NCBI GenBank assembly: GCA_963930655.1
Contig: OZ005617.1
Coordinates: 15,776,068-15,840,067 of the forward strand
DNA length: 64,000 nucleotides
Source: Myrica gale
Taxonomy: Eukaryota; Streptophyta; Magnoliopsida; Fagales; Myricaceae
Reading direction: 5' to 3'
Part shown: positions 1 to 10,212 of the stretch, in pieces
Layout of the letters: each line of letters starts with the position of its first letter
Position numbering within the stretch: the stretch's first letter is position 1
Program-made: the position numbers and the translations under genes
Notes under the pieces: generated by a model
The model's database searches: none
What the model saw: the letters and a program-made list of their open reading frames with translations, nothing else
Told to the model about the DNA's origin: nothing

Positions 1-196
1 AAGAAATTTAATAGACATCTTTATAGAATAAAGATTAATTACCTAAAATTCTATACAAAGCTTTAACCTTAAATTTTTTAGGTCTTATCATTAAATATAT
101 TTTAAATATACATATTAAAAAATTTTAATTGGGGGCCTCTCTAATTTGGGGGCCTTAGGCAACCACGTATCCTGCCTATAGGTGGAGCTGCCCTGC
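1..196. repeat. End fragment of a probable hAT-type repeat
   Basis: The AT-rich stretch ends in GGGGGCC-containing repeats and a terminus which, read on the minus strand, starts CAGGGCAGCTCCACC. This resembles the CAGNGGCGGAGCCA-type ends of plant hAT elements, two of which occur further along (4638-5117 and 11607-14923). Only one end lies in the window, so no target duplication can be tested. The family call is an inference. Confidence 0.35.
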
Positions 197-1543
197 TTGC
201 GAGTTTAGAAGTTTCAAATTAACAAGAGAAATGTAAAGCAAAATAAAGAAAAGTAAGTAGACAATGGTCGGCAACCCGTATAGGAAACTCTGCAACTTCC
301 ATGCTAGCTGATCTCGGATGAACATAGACCTAGCGTCCTCTTAGAAACATGTAAAATTTATAAGGAACTGAAACTGGACATGCTAAAAATTATACACATA
401 TATAAATTAAAATGGTTTACGCAGAGCATCTTGCACACAACGTTGTGAAACCTAACCTTCATAATCATTCCTTACAAGCAATAGATTTGCAACTTCTATT
501 TCTTTTGCTTTTGTGACATGATTTCTAAGGCAGGCACAATAATTTATCAACCAATAGTCATTTTCTCGAGTAGACTGTAGATGACAATTCACGGTAGGGG
601 TTCCTGTATATGAAATATGAAGTATTTGGACGACGGAATATGCAGGGGAGTTGGTGCCTTAAATATGTACAATTATCCATCGCTTGGTAACTTCTAATCT
701 ATCTCTCATATGGATCATGCCCTCCGCAGAGATAAAATTAGACTTGTCGTCACGCTTCAATCTCATGAGAATTCTAATACATTAAGCAACTCGTATAAAA
801 CTGGACCCTATACAAGGAGCCTCCGATAAGAAAATACTCGCCAAAGAGGATATTGTGTAATAAGCCAGAACAACAGAAGGTAAAATGGTCATAAAACGAA
901 GTAGAATAGTGGGAGAATAAAGTGGCTGTCAAGATACTAGAAGAGGCACTGATGTCCAAACCAAAACAATTTGGACCTTTGATCATGGGCAAACGGCAGA
1001 TCAAGCCAATAAAGAAACAAGCCAGGTATACATCCCATGGACGTCAGCTCAAGGTTGAAAAATTGACCCTTCTGAGATAACCACTTAGCAGCATTAGCTC
1101 TTTCACCATGTTCCATAAAAGTTATTTCGTCCAACTTAAAGAAGCATAAGACAGTCCTTATTAACCATGCCCCAATAATGCTCTAAATATTAATCTCTAC
1201 TCAAGCCACAACTGTATAATTCTAGAATAAAAAGTGGTACTTTGCACACTGTAAATCGTTGCAAAACAATTTCACTTGTAGTAGGAGGATGTGTGTTCTC
1301 CCGGGGGCAAAATGAGTAAGAAGTGGCATGATTTTATAACGAGATTAGTATAGTAACTTCGTAAGGTAACATCCATATCAAGAAGTGATCATAAATCCGC
1401 GTGAAAAAAATGTAACAATCATGTACACCAAAAAGTGTATTCCGAGCGGAATTGTTGTGAAAACCTATATCGGCATGAATATCTACTACACATGATTCAT
1501 ATCTTCATCAACTATACAAAAGCCGGGCCAGAGAGGAACAAGA
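197..1543. other. No gene recognised downstream of the RMA gene
   Basis: This 1.3 kb holds only short open frames without recognisable motifs. The part nearest 1543 should contain the 3' UTR of the minus-strand RING gene. No RNA gene or mobile-element end was recognised. Confidence 0.5.
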
Positions 1544-2346
1544 TCAGAAAACAAGAAGACACAAGATTAGGCAACAGAAGAAAAAAACAGAAACTCTAGT
1601 TAGAGACTTGTCAAGCTGCATTTCCTGTCTTCGCATCGGCCTTGGACTGCTAATCCCTGTGCTAGGGTCGGTAGCTGGGTAAGGGTAAGCGAACAAACTT
1701 GTATTTGAACTCCCAAACATCCTCGCATATACCATCTCCCCAAACATACCGATTGTTGGATTAAATAAATTACTCGTCGCTGTACCGCCAACATAAGTTG
1801 ATGCATCTGCAGCATAACCTCCATATGGGTGAGGGATGTATTGCTGATGAAATGATTGTGGCCGAGAGTGAAAATAACTTGGATGAAGCTGCGGGCTCAA
1901 ATCCAAAGCAGACGTCGTAGTAGAAATAAGTGTGTTCAACCCACAAGGAGGTGGCCTACGGGGTACGACCATACCCAGATTGGGTTTCTTCCCATTAGCT
2001 TCTGAAGGTGATATGCCACGGCCATAGAGGGGGACTATCGAAGTCTCAGAGATGTTAGCTTTACAAACGGGGCACTTCTGTTGCTGGTCTGTTTCATCAG
2101 TGGAGGTTTGCACATGAAGCCACTTGTAAATGCAAGGCCAGCAATACAGGTGACCACACAGGGTGACCACAGGTTCATGTGCTGACTCCAAGCATATGTT
2201 ACAATCAAAGCAGCCATCTTCATTTTCTGAGACTGTTTTTACTGCTGAATTAGATTTCCATTTCTGCTGGAAAGGCATATCTCCACCAGATTCGAAGGCC
2301 AACTCACGGTCAAAGAAATTCAAATGATGTTCCATAGCTAGGTACT
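1544..2346 (-). CDS. RMA-type RING membrane-anchor E3 ubiquitin ligase
   Basis: Encodes 263 residues (ATG at 2335). Residues 45-91 form a C3HC4 RING finger: CNIC, then CGHLYCWPCI, then CPVC. The RING would bind an E2 enzyme and pass ubiquitin to substrates. A Ser/Pro/Tyr-rich linker follows, and the last 20 residues are a hydrophobic C-terminal tail anchor with Cys-rich Leu/Phe. A short N-terminus, one RING and a C-terminal anchor, at about 250 residues, is the architecture of plant RMA1/2/3 ligases, which sit in the ER membrane and act in ER quality control or trafficking. The coding region is a single exon. A splice acceptor (minus-strand TTTTTGTAACAG) ends at 2347, so this exon also carries 11 nt of 5' UTR. 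The paralogue (RMA1, 2 or 3) cannot be settled by eye. Confidence 0.9.
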
Positions 2347-3661
2347 CTGTTACAAAAATGAGGTTTCATCAGGAAAATACAATATCAAGAAAGATGCATA
2401 GACACAAATCAATAATATTCAATAATAAAAAAAGAAAAGACAAGATTCCAACATTACAATGAAAACAAAAGCAAAGCACTCACTACAACTAGAATTGTTA
2501 TTATATGGACAATGACTCGCTAAGAAATATCTACAATGATCAAAGCTGACCTCCAGCCAATAGCCCTCCTAAACTGAAATTTTAAACATAAGATTGTCCA
2601 AGCATCTCGAAAAGGAAAGGAAAAGATTATGCCTAGGAACAATGCTACCTATCATCATCACAACAAGGAAAGGAAAAGATTATGTCTGGGATGCCACCAG
2701 CATAATCCAAGCTGAGGCCCCTGAGGCCTTGCACTCCTTTCCAGTCATGTTTTCTAGATCATTCCAGTCATCCCGATTTTTCTTAAACGTCACAAAATGC
2801 TAAATATCTGCAACTCTATCTGATCAATTAGACCTGATCAGACCAAAACCCGGTAAAATTGCAGAAATTGCATCAAATTGAAAAGACCTTAACTCTCTAT
2901 CTGATTGTTCACACCCGCCCCTGTGATTTTAGTTTTAATTCATACATTTTTAGTTGGGGAAGATTACAAAATGTTCCTAATATCATGGCTTATGTTCATC
3001 TCACCATCTAGTCAAAACAGATATGGAAAATAGTGAAACGCCGCATTTCTTCTGCTGAGGAATTTCCAAAAGCCAAAAAGAGGAATCGAAAATTTCCATA
3101 GCTCAACACTTCCATTGATCATAATAGTTGATTGTGGGTAAAGTTTTATCTTGTTCCCTGTGCCCCAAATGTTAACCTCAACCTAATGGCTGCAAGAGAA
3201 AATCTTGGCCATAAAGAAGAAAATCCATCTATCCAACGAAGATCTGCAAGGCCCTGATTGTTTCAAAAGCAAATCATCCTCAAGAAACATAGAGTTTAAG
3301 ATCCAACGAAATAACTTTGGAAACTTGATCGCCCAAGATATATTCACCATCGAGCTTCAAATAACACAAAAATTACATAAACCCAAGCCAAACAGACACT
3401 ACAGAGAAAAAACCCAATTGCTCTTCAAAAGGAAAGCATTTCGATTCAACAGGAATTTGGTAATTGTCTTCTGCCGTTAATAACATTCCCTAGATAAAGG
3501 TTCAAACATATAAATTACTGCTCTATCACTACTTTATTACTTATCAATGTCAAACTCTTGATAATGAAAAAGAAAATCCCCAAAACCCGAATTAAAAATA
3601 CGCAAAACAAAAAAAATTTTTCCCCAGACATTAAAACCTCAGGAACGAACACCGAGCATAC
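2347..3661 (-). other. 5'-UTR intron of the RMA gene
   Basis: On the minus strand the donor CAAGAG|GTATGC lies at 3662/3661 and the acceptor GTAACAG|AGTACC at 2347/2346. This gives a 1,315 bp intron in the 5' UTR, ending 11 nt before the ATG. Short plus-strand open frames inside it (2594-2803, 3205-3480) have no recognisable motifs and are read as chance. The intron is inferred from splice consensus, not from transcript data. Confidence 0.7.
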
Positions 3662-3840
3662 CTCTTGTAGAACAGGCTCGCCGAAACAAAACCTTCAATG
3701 AGACTTTGATCACCAGGCAATTGTTGATAGAAAGATAGACAAACAGAGAGAGAAGGACAGGATAATTGAGAAACGAAACGGAAAAAGCTTTCTCGTTTTC
3801 TTTCTTTAAGGGGGGTTTTTGGCTAACGGAGAAAAGGAAC
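3662..3840 (-). other. Predicted 5'-UTR exon of the RMA gene
   Basis: Noncoding exon between the inferred transcription start (about 30 nt from the TATA box at 3871-3882) and the donor at 3661. It is CT-rich on the transcribed strand, as is usual for plant leaders. The start position is approximate. Confidence 0.5.
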
Positions 3841-3870
3841 GGTTGATCTAGGATGAGTGAAGAGGGTGGC

Positions 3871-3882
3871 TCTATATATAGG
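3871..3882 (-). promoter_or_regulatory. TATA box of the RMA gene
   Basis: CCTATATATAGA on the minus strand is a near-ideal plant TATA box, about 40 nt before the inferred leader. A MITE (3926-4101) begins only about 45 bp further upstream, so everything beyond the core promoter was displaced by that insertion. Confidence 0.6.
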
Positions 3883-3925
3883 GGCCGAAACCGAATTACC
3901 GTGTTTTCATTTTGGCTGATGTTTA

Positions 3926-4101
3926 GGGTGAGTTTGTTTAGTAAAATTTTCGGTATTGGGTTTAGTAAAAAAGTGCAGAGAGATAATTTTTTATATTTTT
4001 TGTTGTGAAAAGTAATGATTTGATGGGAGAGAGATTATATTGTAATATTTTATTGTGTTAAAATTTTAGGAAGAACAAAATTTTACAACGCAAACACAGC
4101 C
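3926..4101. mobile_element. PIF/Harbinger-like MITE, copy A
   Basis: A 176 bp AT-rich element. Its ends are GGGTGAGTTTGT and, inverted, GGCTGTGTTTGC. It is flanked by TTA at 3923-3925 and 4102-4104. A 3 bp TWA target duplication with GGGTGTGTTTG-like ends is the hallmark of Tourist/PIF-Harbinger MITEs. Its interior (AGTAATGATTTGATGGGAG) recurs in copies B-E in this window. Confidence 0.8.
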
Positions 4102-4104
4102 TTA

Positions 4105-4637
4105 GAAACTTTGCTCCCTTAGGACCGGCCTGTTGACACGTGCGGGAAAATATAGCTTGCACGTTTGAGATCTGACCACAGGGGATTTTAGCCCTTCTCA
4201 ATCGCCCCTGGCCGTCAAGGTAAGGCATCGTGTTTAATAAATTAATACTATCTCATTTTGCCAATTTTTTTTTTTTATTATTATATTTAAAAATATATAT
4301 ATTTGTTTATTTCGTTTTTTTGCTTCGTCGTCATCAAGCGATACGTTGGGTGTCTTTTTCTGAGCTGTTGTGTGATGCTCCACAAAACGACAAAAGAATA
4401 AACTAAAAACGATAACAACAATTTCTCTTCTTTTTTTATGGGATCCAACCCAATTAGAATAATCGGTTTTGCCGTTTTGGACAGATGCGAGAGAGCTCTA
4501 ATGGTGGGTTGGTGAGATGTACAAGGACTTCTCGCAGGGTCAGCAACTCAGCAGCCCTAAATGTGCAGTCAAGGAGCTCTTGGCTGCTAAAGGTTAGGCC
4601 ATCAATCTCCCGTGTGCAACCAGCTCCGTCCCACCGA
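4105..4637. other. Intergenic; possible exon fragment at 4486-4590
   Basis: Contains a GC-richer stretch with an ATG at 4486 and a plus-strand reading that starts MYKDFSQGQQL and continues to a CTAAAG|GTTAGG donor-like site near 4590. I do not recognise the peptide. The small hAT element begins shortly after it. It may be a gene fragment or chance. Confidence 0.25.
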
Positions 4638-5117
4638 CAATGGCGGAGCCATAATTTTTTCCTAAAGAAGAAGTTTAAAGTACTAAGAGGGTTTTTATTT
4701 AATTTAAAATCTATTGCTGATTTTGTCTAAAAATAATTTAAAAATAGAATAAAATAAAGAAATATCTTCAATTTGTTTTCTCTAGCTAGCAAATGTCTTC
4801 CTAATTTTGCTTAAAAATTGCAAATAAGGAAACATTTTCAATTTTTTTTTCTCTGGACAAATAAATGTCACCCTTGTTTTGTTTGAACAATAATGAAAAA
4901 GTTAAAAAAAAAATAGGAAAAGTTTCCATTTTTTCTAGCAAGAAAGGCCATAACACAAACTTTAATTATCCACAATCTCTATTTATTTGTACACCATTTT
5001 ATATGCTTTTTTTTGGCAATGGATCTTCAAAAGGCTGATTTTTAGGGGTGGGAATAAAACATTTATTAAGATTTGCAGTTTTTGGGTCGCCCCATCCGCC
5101 CTCTGGCTCTGTCACTG
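4638..5117. mobile_element. Non-autonomous hAT element, 480 bp
   Basis: Begins CAATGGCGGAGCCATAA and ends with the inverted CAGTGACAGAGCCAGAG. The flanking octamers are CCCACCGA (4630-4637) and CCAACTGA (5118-5125), 6 of 8 identical, an aged 8 bp target duplication. The interior is AT-rich and noncoding. The ends match the type used by the ZMYM1-like transposase element at 11607-14923, which could have mobilised it. Confidence 0.7.
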
Positions 5118-5125
5118 CCAACTGA

Positions 5126-5851
5126 AAGAGGTATCAATAGAAAAAGGGTCCATTAAAACCTAACCATTATAAAAATAAAAAAATAAAGGTATTTTAGGTA
5201 TCAATAGAAAACAGCCCATTGGGATGTACATCATTATCATTATTATTATTATTTTAATAATTTAAAAATATAATATGTCAAAATTAATAATTTATGTATC
5301 ATCTTAGAACTAATGATAATTCAATCATGTAATAATTTTTATATTTTAGGATTTGCCATTTTAAAACAAAAAATAATCTCGTTATTCATGTTAGAGAATT
5401 AATTCGCGTATCATTTTCTTGTGAGTTAAGTTAAGTTTGGACTAATGACTTAAAAGTCCAAAGTAGGATTGATGTCTTAATGAGTTAAAGCTTGATAGTC
5501 TCTTTGGAAAATATGCTTTAGAGATACTAAAATATGATCGAGAGGATCAACTTTTAATAATTATAGTAGCCTATCCCTATCATGCTTCTAAAAGAAAAAT
5601 GGAGTAAATTTAGGATCAAATTAAAAATTAATGGGTCTTTGGGCCTTTGTTTTTCATAATCAGAATAATCAACGCTGTTTTGAGACCAATTCTAATTTTT
5701 TTTTTCCTTTGGAGTGTGGCCAAAACCCATTTGATAATTATATGTCGGACTGTTTCCTATAGGCTTCTTGACTTTTCACAGTGCAGAGGGAAAACAGTTT
5801 AAAATATAAATTTTTTTTTTTTGCCAACAAACGAGGGAAACATTTTTTTTT
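5126..5851. other. AT-rich intergenic DNA, no gene recognised
   Basis: About 0.7 kb of low-complexity AT-rich sequence with homopolymer T runs and no open frame of note. It ends in the T9 tract at the border of the Mutator-like element. Confidence 0.5.
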
Positions 5852-6268
5852 GAGAAATTGACGTTTTAGTCCCTAAATTTTGAGCACTTTTTTAATTTAG
5901 TCTTTCACTTTCAATCTTCAAAAATTTAGTCCTTAAGTATTCTTTTTTACAAAAACACCCTTCTGCCACTCCTTCATCCAAATTATTAACGGTGGTCTCT
6001 GTCACGTCATCGATGCTCACACGTGCCATCACTTTGGCGCCAAATCAGAGGGACAACTCACCATCATCAAAACGTTGTCTTTCTGACTTTAATAGGAATT
6101 CATATGTCATTTACCCAAATGCCCTTACACTCAAACCGAATAGAATGTTTGAGTTTGTCCTTGGTGCAGCAAAAAAACCCTCACATCATTCAATTTTTCA
6201 AATGTCATCATCCTGCCAAAATCCCCCCCTCCCCCACCACTGTGAGCCCTTTCGAGATAGTTTACTAA
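5852..6268 (+). repeat. Left terminal inverted repeat of the Pack-MULE
   Basis: Pairs with 8342-8757 in inverted orientation over about 416 bp. Open frames in it, and their mirror images in the right repeat, are shadows of the repeat and not genes. Confidence 0.85.
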
Positions 6269-6771
6269 ATTCATAGATTTTATATTTTTGCAGTGCCAAA
6301 ATCCCCCCTCCCCACTGTGAGCCCTTGCGAGATCTGCTCTGAGTTTGAATCAACGCTGACGGAGGACGCGATTACTCTCTACGAAGTGGGTCAGTGGGCA
6401 GTGCGTAATGTCAGGAGGTAGGGGACCTTTTATGTTCTTTATTCTCGTCAAATGCTTGTGGAGTGAATGGGTCCCTTTATGTCAGTATAATGGGCGGTTC
6501 TCTTGATGTTATTTATCATCACTAAAACTGAAAAGTTGCTAGGTACATTAGTACATAAAAGACTGTGTTTTTATTTCACCACCGAAATCGATAAATTTGT
6601 TATCTTTTATTGGAGGCAGGTTTGGAAGAAGAAAAAAACGAAGAAGAGCACTGAGGGAGGATCTAATACTTCAGTCAGTAAGGAAGTGATATCTTTTAGT
6701 CATTTTAAGTTATAATTTTATATTCAAGTGTATTTCTGAAATTATTTTAACCATTTTCTACTCTTGGTGCA

Positions 6772-6885
6772 GGACCCTAATGATGCAACATCTGCAGGAC
6801 AATGTAGAGGACGGGTAAGTTGGAGAGGAAAAGGTAGAGGAAGAGGGGGGCGGGGAAGAGGGAGATCTGCAACGGCAGCCCACAC
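6772..6885 (+). pseudogene. Captured Gly/Arg-rich exon-like fragment
   Basis: A TTGGTGCAG acceptor-like site is followed by an open frame reading DPNDATSAGQCRGR, then a donor-like GTAAGT at about 6815, or read-through into a run of GRGRGRGR. It looks like an exon of a second captured gene in the opposite orientation to the GRF gene. It may instead be the Gly/Arg-rich tail of an old transposase. Parent gene not recognised. Confidence 0.35.
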
Positions 6886-7950
6886 CACTCCCAACATATA
6901 TTTCATCTGTCACATAACGCTTCAGCATTTTCACCTCATATTCGAGGTCTCGTATTTTCTTCATTAACTGCGGTCCAACTTCCATCCCACAAGGGCATAG
7001 CTGAGGATCAAACTATTTAAAAAATCCACATGCGTTCTGCAAAACAAAAAACCCATAAGCCAGTCACCAAAACGATAGAATAAGTGAACTAATTAAAGAT
7101 TTTCCATCGTATGATGTACGGCCAAAGAAACGCCTAAAACGGTTAGCATTAGTCCATGAGGTTCTAAGTGGTGCTATCAGTCCACAATCACAATGCATTA
7201 TAAGGTCTAGCCCACTCTTTTTAACAGAAGATACCCAAACCGTGCTGAAATATACCCAAATCATAACATTCAAAAAATATGTTAAACTTTACTTTGAAGT
7301 ATAAATTGCAAAAATATATAATAGCCCCAACAAAGACAAAGGGAAGGAAAGAAAACTAGAAGCTAGATACTCTGTATCTATCCAATGACAATTCCAATGC
7401 ATATATATTACCTATTTTTGTTTCAATATTGCTTAAATATTGCACAGATTTCTTAGAAATTCTAAAGAAATGAAAATTAAATTTTCATCATACAATATAG
7501 CTGGAAAATTTATGTGATCTCCACATAGGTGTGCGGGTACTTCAGAAACTTCACAAAACTAACACACAAACTTTGTGGAAAATATTTTTCAATCTGTGAC
7601 CGTCATGAGGAAGATGGATTACTATCCCCCCAACTCCATAAAGTATGTCCGCATTAGTTGTCTCATGGCCTAATACATTAAAACAGTCTCACAAACAGTT
7701 GGAATGCAAAAAATAAATAAAACAACCATTTACTCAAATTAGAATCCAGATCTACAACATAACTAACAACCATTTTCACAATCTCGCCAATACCAACAAC
7801 CAGAAACAACTAAAACATATAGAAATGAATCAATTGAAAACCAACAGAAATTATTTCCTATCGAGGTTCTACGTCAAGAACTTATTGAATCTAACAACAA
7901 AACAAGGAAACCCATATTTCGAATTGGACGACTTACCTTTTCGAAGACAT
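6800..7950 (-). pseudogene. Captured GRF-type zinc-finger gene inside the Pack-MULE
   Basis: Three exon pieces read on the minus strand. Exon 1 (7950-7937) is ATGTCTTCGAAAAG ending at a GTAAGT donor. Exon 2 starts at 7244 after a TTTCAG acceptor and joins exon 1 in frame; it encodes CDCG, TSWTNAN and RRFFG, the first half of a GRF zinc finger. Exon 3 starts at 7036 after TTTTGCAG and encodes NACGFFK, a stop, FDPQLCPCG and then a coiled-coil segment (DLEYEVKMLK). GRF fingers with a C-terminal coiled coil occur in many small plant proteins of poorly known, probably nucleic-acid-binding, function. Breaks: a TAG at 7013-7015 inside the finger, at a position usually aromatic, and no canonical donor after exon 2 near 7093. 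The 3' end is undefined. It is probably not a functional gene. Confidence 0.75.
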
Positions 7951-8145
7951 TTTCAAGCTCTTTTTGTTAGTTGATATTATCGGGAGCTTTAGGGCAAATA
8001 AGAAAGAGATAAATCTTGGTTTGTTGGGAGCCTTGCTTGTAGGAGGACGAAGCTGCGTTTTCAGTTCCTATTTTGGAAAGATTTAATTTATTCAAATGAG
8101 ATGAGTGCAGTGCATTTTGAGTGTAAGGACGAAGCTGCGAATTTA

Positions 8146-8341
8146 GGGTGTGTTTGTAACATAAAATTTTACATTCTCTAAAATTTTAACACAATAAAAT
8201 ATTTCAATATAGTTTCTCTCCCCCCATCAAATCATAACTTTTCACTAAAAAAATATAAAAAATTATCTCTTTTTTCACTTTTCACTAAACCCAATACCTA
8301 AAATTTTAGCCACACTAAAATTTTACAAAATAAACCCACCC
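8146..8341. mobile_element. PIF/Harbinger-like MITE, copy B, nested in the Pack-MULE
   Basis: Starts GGGTGTGTTTGT after TTA (8143-8145) and ends AAACCCACCC before TAG, so its target duplication is imperfect. About 196 bp. Its interior matches the other copies in inverted orientation (CCATCAAATCATAACTTTTC). It lies directly against the inner edge of the MULE's right terminal repeat. Confidence 0.7.
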
Positions 8342-8757
8342 TAGTGAACTATCTCAAAAGGGCTCACAGTGAGTGGGGAGAGGGGGGGGGGTTTGGCAGG
8401 ACGAAGACATTTGAAAAAGTGAATGACGTGAGTGTTCTTTTGCTGCAGCAAGGACAAACTCAAACGTGCTATTCGTTTTAAGTGTAATGACATTTAGGTA
8501 AATGACATATGAATTTCTATTAAAGTCGGGACGACAACGTTTTGATGATGGTGAGATGCCCCTCTGATCTGGCGTCAAAGTGATGCCACGTGTGAACGTC
8601 GATGACGTGACAGCGACCACCGTTAATAATTTAGATGGAAGAGTGACGAAATGGTGTTTTTGTAAAAAAATAAATACTTAAGGACTAAATTTTTAAAAAT
8701 TAAAAGTGATGGACTAAATTGAAAAAGTGACTAAATTCTAAAGACTAAAATGTCATA
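8342..8757 (-). repeat. Right terminal inverted repeat of the Pack-MULE
   Basis: Inverted copy of 5852-6268, with a few indels, including a longer G tract near 8382-8391 opposite the C tract of the left repeat. Confidence 0.85.
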
Positions 8758-8838
8758 TTTTTTTTTCAAGCACGAGGAAACAGTTTCATTGACCATTTGA
8801 TCTTTATAACATTGCTGACTAGACCGGTATCTCACAGC

Positions 8839-10204
8839 TAGGGCTGTACAACCCCGGTGTAGGTACCGGTTTTGGCCAAAACCGGCACCTACACCGGGTA
8901 GGCCGGTTTTGAAAAAATTACCACCTACACCTACACCGTTAAGGGTAAAAACCGGCCCTTAGCGGTGGCGGTTTCCGGTTATCCTACATTAATATTGAGC
9001 CATTTTTTTAGCATTTTATGTACTTGGCCCAATGTATTTTTTCTTTTTTCTTTTGGTCCATTAATCACATATCAATAAAATCTAAACTAATGAAATCCAA
9101 ATTCCAAAATCAATAAAATTAAAGATCATCTTAAAAGATAAGATGAGAATTTAAAGTCCAAAGTAATAGAGACGTCACTGTAAATAGAAACTATTATCTT
9201 TTGAAAAATCCAGTTTAGACCCTAACAACACTTAAATGGGAGAATATGTGTTTTCCCTCTAATTAACAAATCAATAACAATTTTAAAACATGTTCAAAAC
9301 ATAATAGGGTTTCCCTTGGTTTCACAAGGAAAATAAAAAAATTCGGCAATTTTTAAGGCGCTCGAGCGCGGGTCAAACGCTCGTCGAGCGCTTATGTTTC
9401 TGTCTGCAATTTGCACTGAGCACTCGAGCGCTTGTCTAACGTTAGTCAAACGTGATGACTCTGTCTGAATTTTTTCAAAGGGCGCTCGAGCATTTGTCAA
9501 ACGCTGGTCAAACTTGATGACTCTATATGAATTTTTGAACTAAAATGTATTAGAAATTTGAACTAAAATGTAATTGAATGACTGATTTTGCAAGCATGAT
9601 ATAAATTTAATAGTGATTTGTCAATTTTAAAATTTAGACAATTTGTTAATATTTCATAAAAACTCTTAAACTAATACATTGATTTAAAATTTTTTGTGGT
9701 AGAATCTCGACCTCTTGATTTATATTATGCGATGTACTTACCAAAGTTTGACATTAAACTCTTTAATTATGATTTCAATGCCTTCATATATACCCTTTTA
9801 AATACAATAAATTTGTAATTTTTCTACCAAAATTCTAAATAACTAGTTCATTCACCTAACAAGCTTCTTGGTAACTTGAATGTAAGCATTTGATTAGACA
9901 AAACCAACAACAAATCTCAAATATTCAAGTGAAACTAAACTATTGAGTAAACCTTGTCATGCTTCTAGAATATTATGTCTTGAGGTAAAACTAAAGTTTA
10001 AATTATTGAGTAGAAATTAAAATAAAAAAACTAAAAAAAAATCCCGATTTATCCTACACCGGGAAACCCGGTGCCGGTTTAAACCGGGAACCGCCGATTT
10101 TTTCAAAAAACCAAACCTACACCGGCACCGGTTAGACCAAAAACCGAAAACCCGGTGCCGGTGCCGGTGTCACCGGAATTTCCCGGTGGCATTGTACAGC
10201 CCTA
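8839..10204. mobile_element. Non-autonomous hAT element with perfect 8 bp target duplication
   Basis: A 1,366 bp element with perfect 13 bp terminal repeats TAGGGCTGTACAA, flanked by CTCACAGC at 8831-8838 and 10205-10212. Both ends carry dense ACCGG/CCGGT repeats, the kind of subterminal motif cluster that hAT transposases bind. There is no transposase. The centre holds a fragment of a copia LTR (9300-9530), and the rest is AT-rich. Confidence 0.92.
9300..9530 (-). repeat. Copia LTR fragment inside the hAT element
   Basis: Read on the minus strand it matches the LTR at 52140-52390: repeated GCTCGAGCGC-type palindromes spaced by AATTCAGACAGAGTCATCACGTT-like segments, then CTTGTGAAACCAAGGGAAACCCTA. 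It is opposite in orientation to the element at 52027 and clearly diverged. The open frame across it is a shadow of the repeat. Confidence 0.75.
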
Positions 10205-10212
10205 CTCACAGC

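Larger units (their letters stand above)
5852..8757. mobile_element. Pack-MULE-like element with about 416 bp terminal inverted repeats
   Basis: 5852-6268 and 8342-8757 are inverted copies of each other. Shared landmarks include TTTTAGTCC at the outer end, TTAACGGTGGTC, CAAAACGTTGTC, TCAATTTTTCAAATG and GTGAGCCCTTT at the inner end. Long terminal repeats of this kind are typical of Mutator-like elements. Both outer ends abut nine T (5843-5851, 8758-8766), consistent with a 9 bp duplication, but the homopolymer makes the exact borders uncertain. No transposase is present. The 2.1 kb interior carries a captured GRF zinc-finger gene on the minus strand, a Gly/Arg-rich exon-like piece on the plus strand, and a nested MITE at its right inner edge. 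Confidence 0.85.

Noticed and set aside
774..1134. Two overlapping minus-strand frames downstream of the RMA gene
   Set aside because: Short, no domain, no codon-use signal. Probably 3' UTR or intergenic chance.
2594..3480. Plus-strand open frames of 69 and 91 codons
   Set aside because: They lie inside the inferred 5'-UTR intron of the minus-strand RMA gene and have no recognisable motifs.
5992..6276. Frames in the left MULE repeat and their mirror at 8354-8620
   Set aside because: Same sequence in inverted repeats; no protein features.
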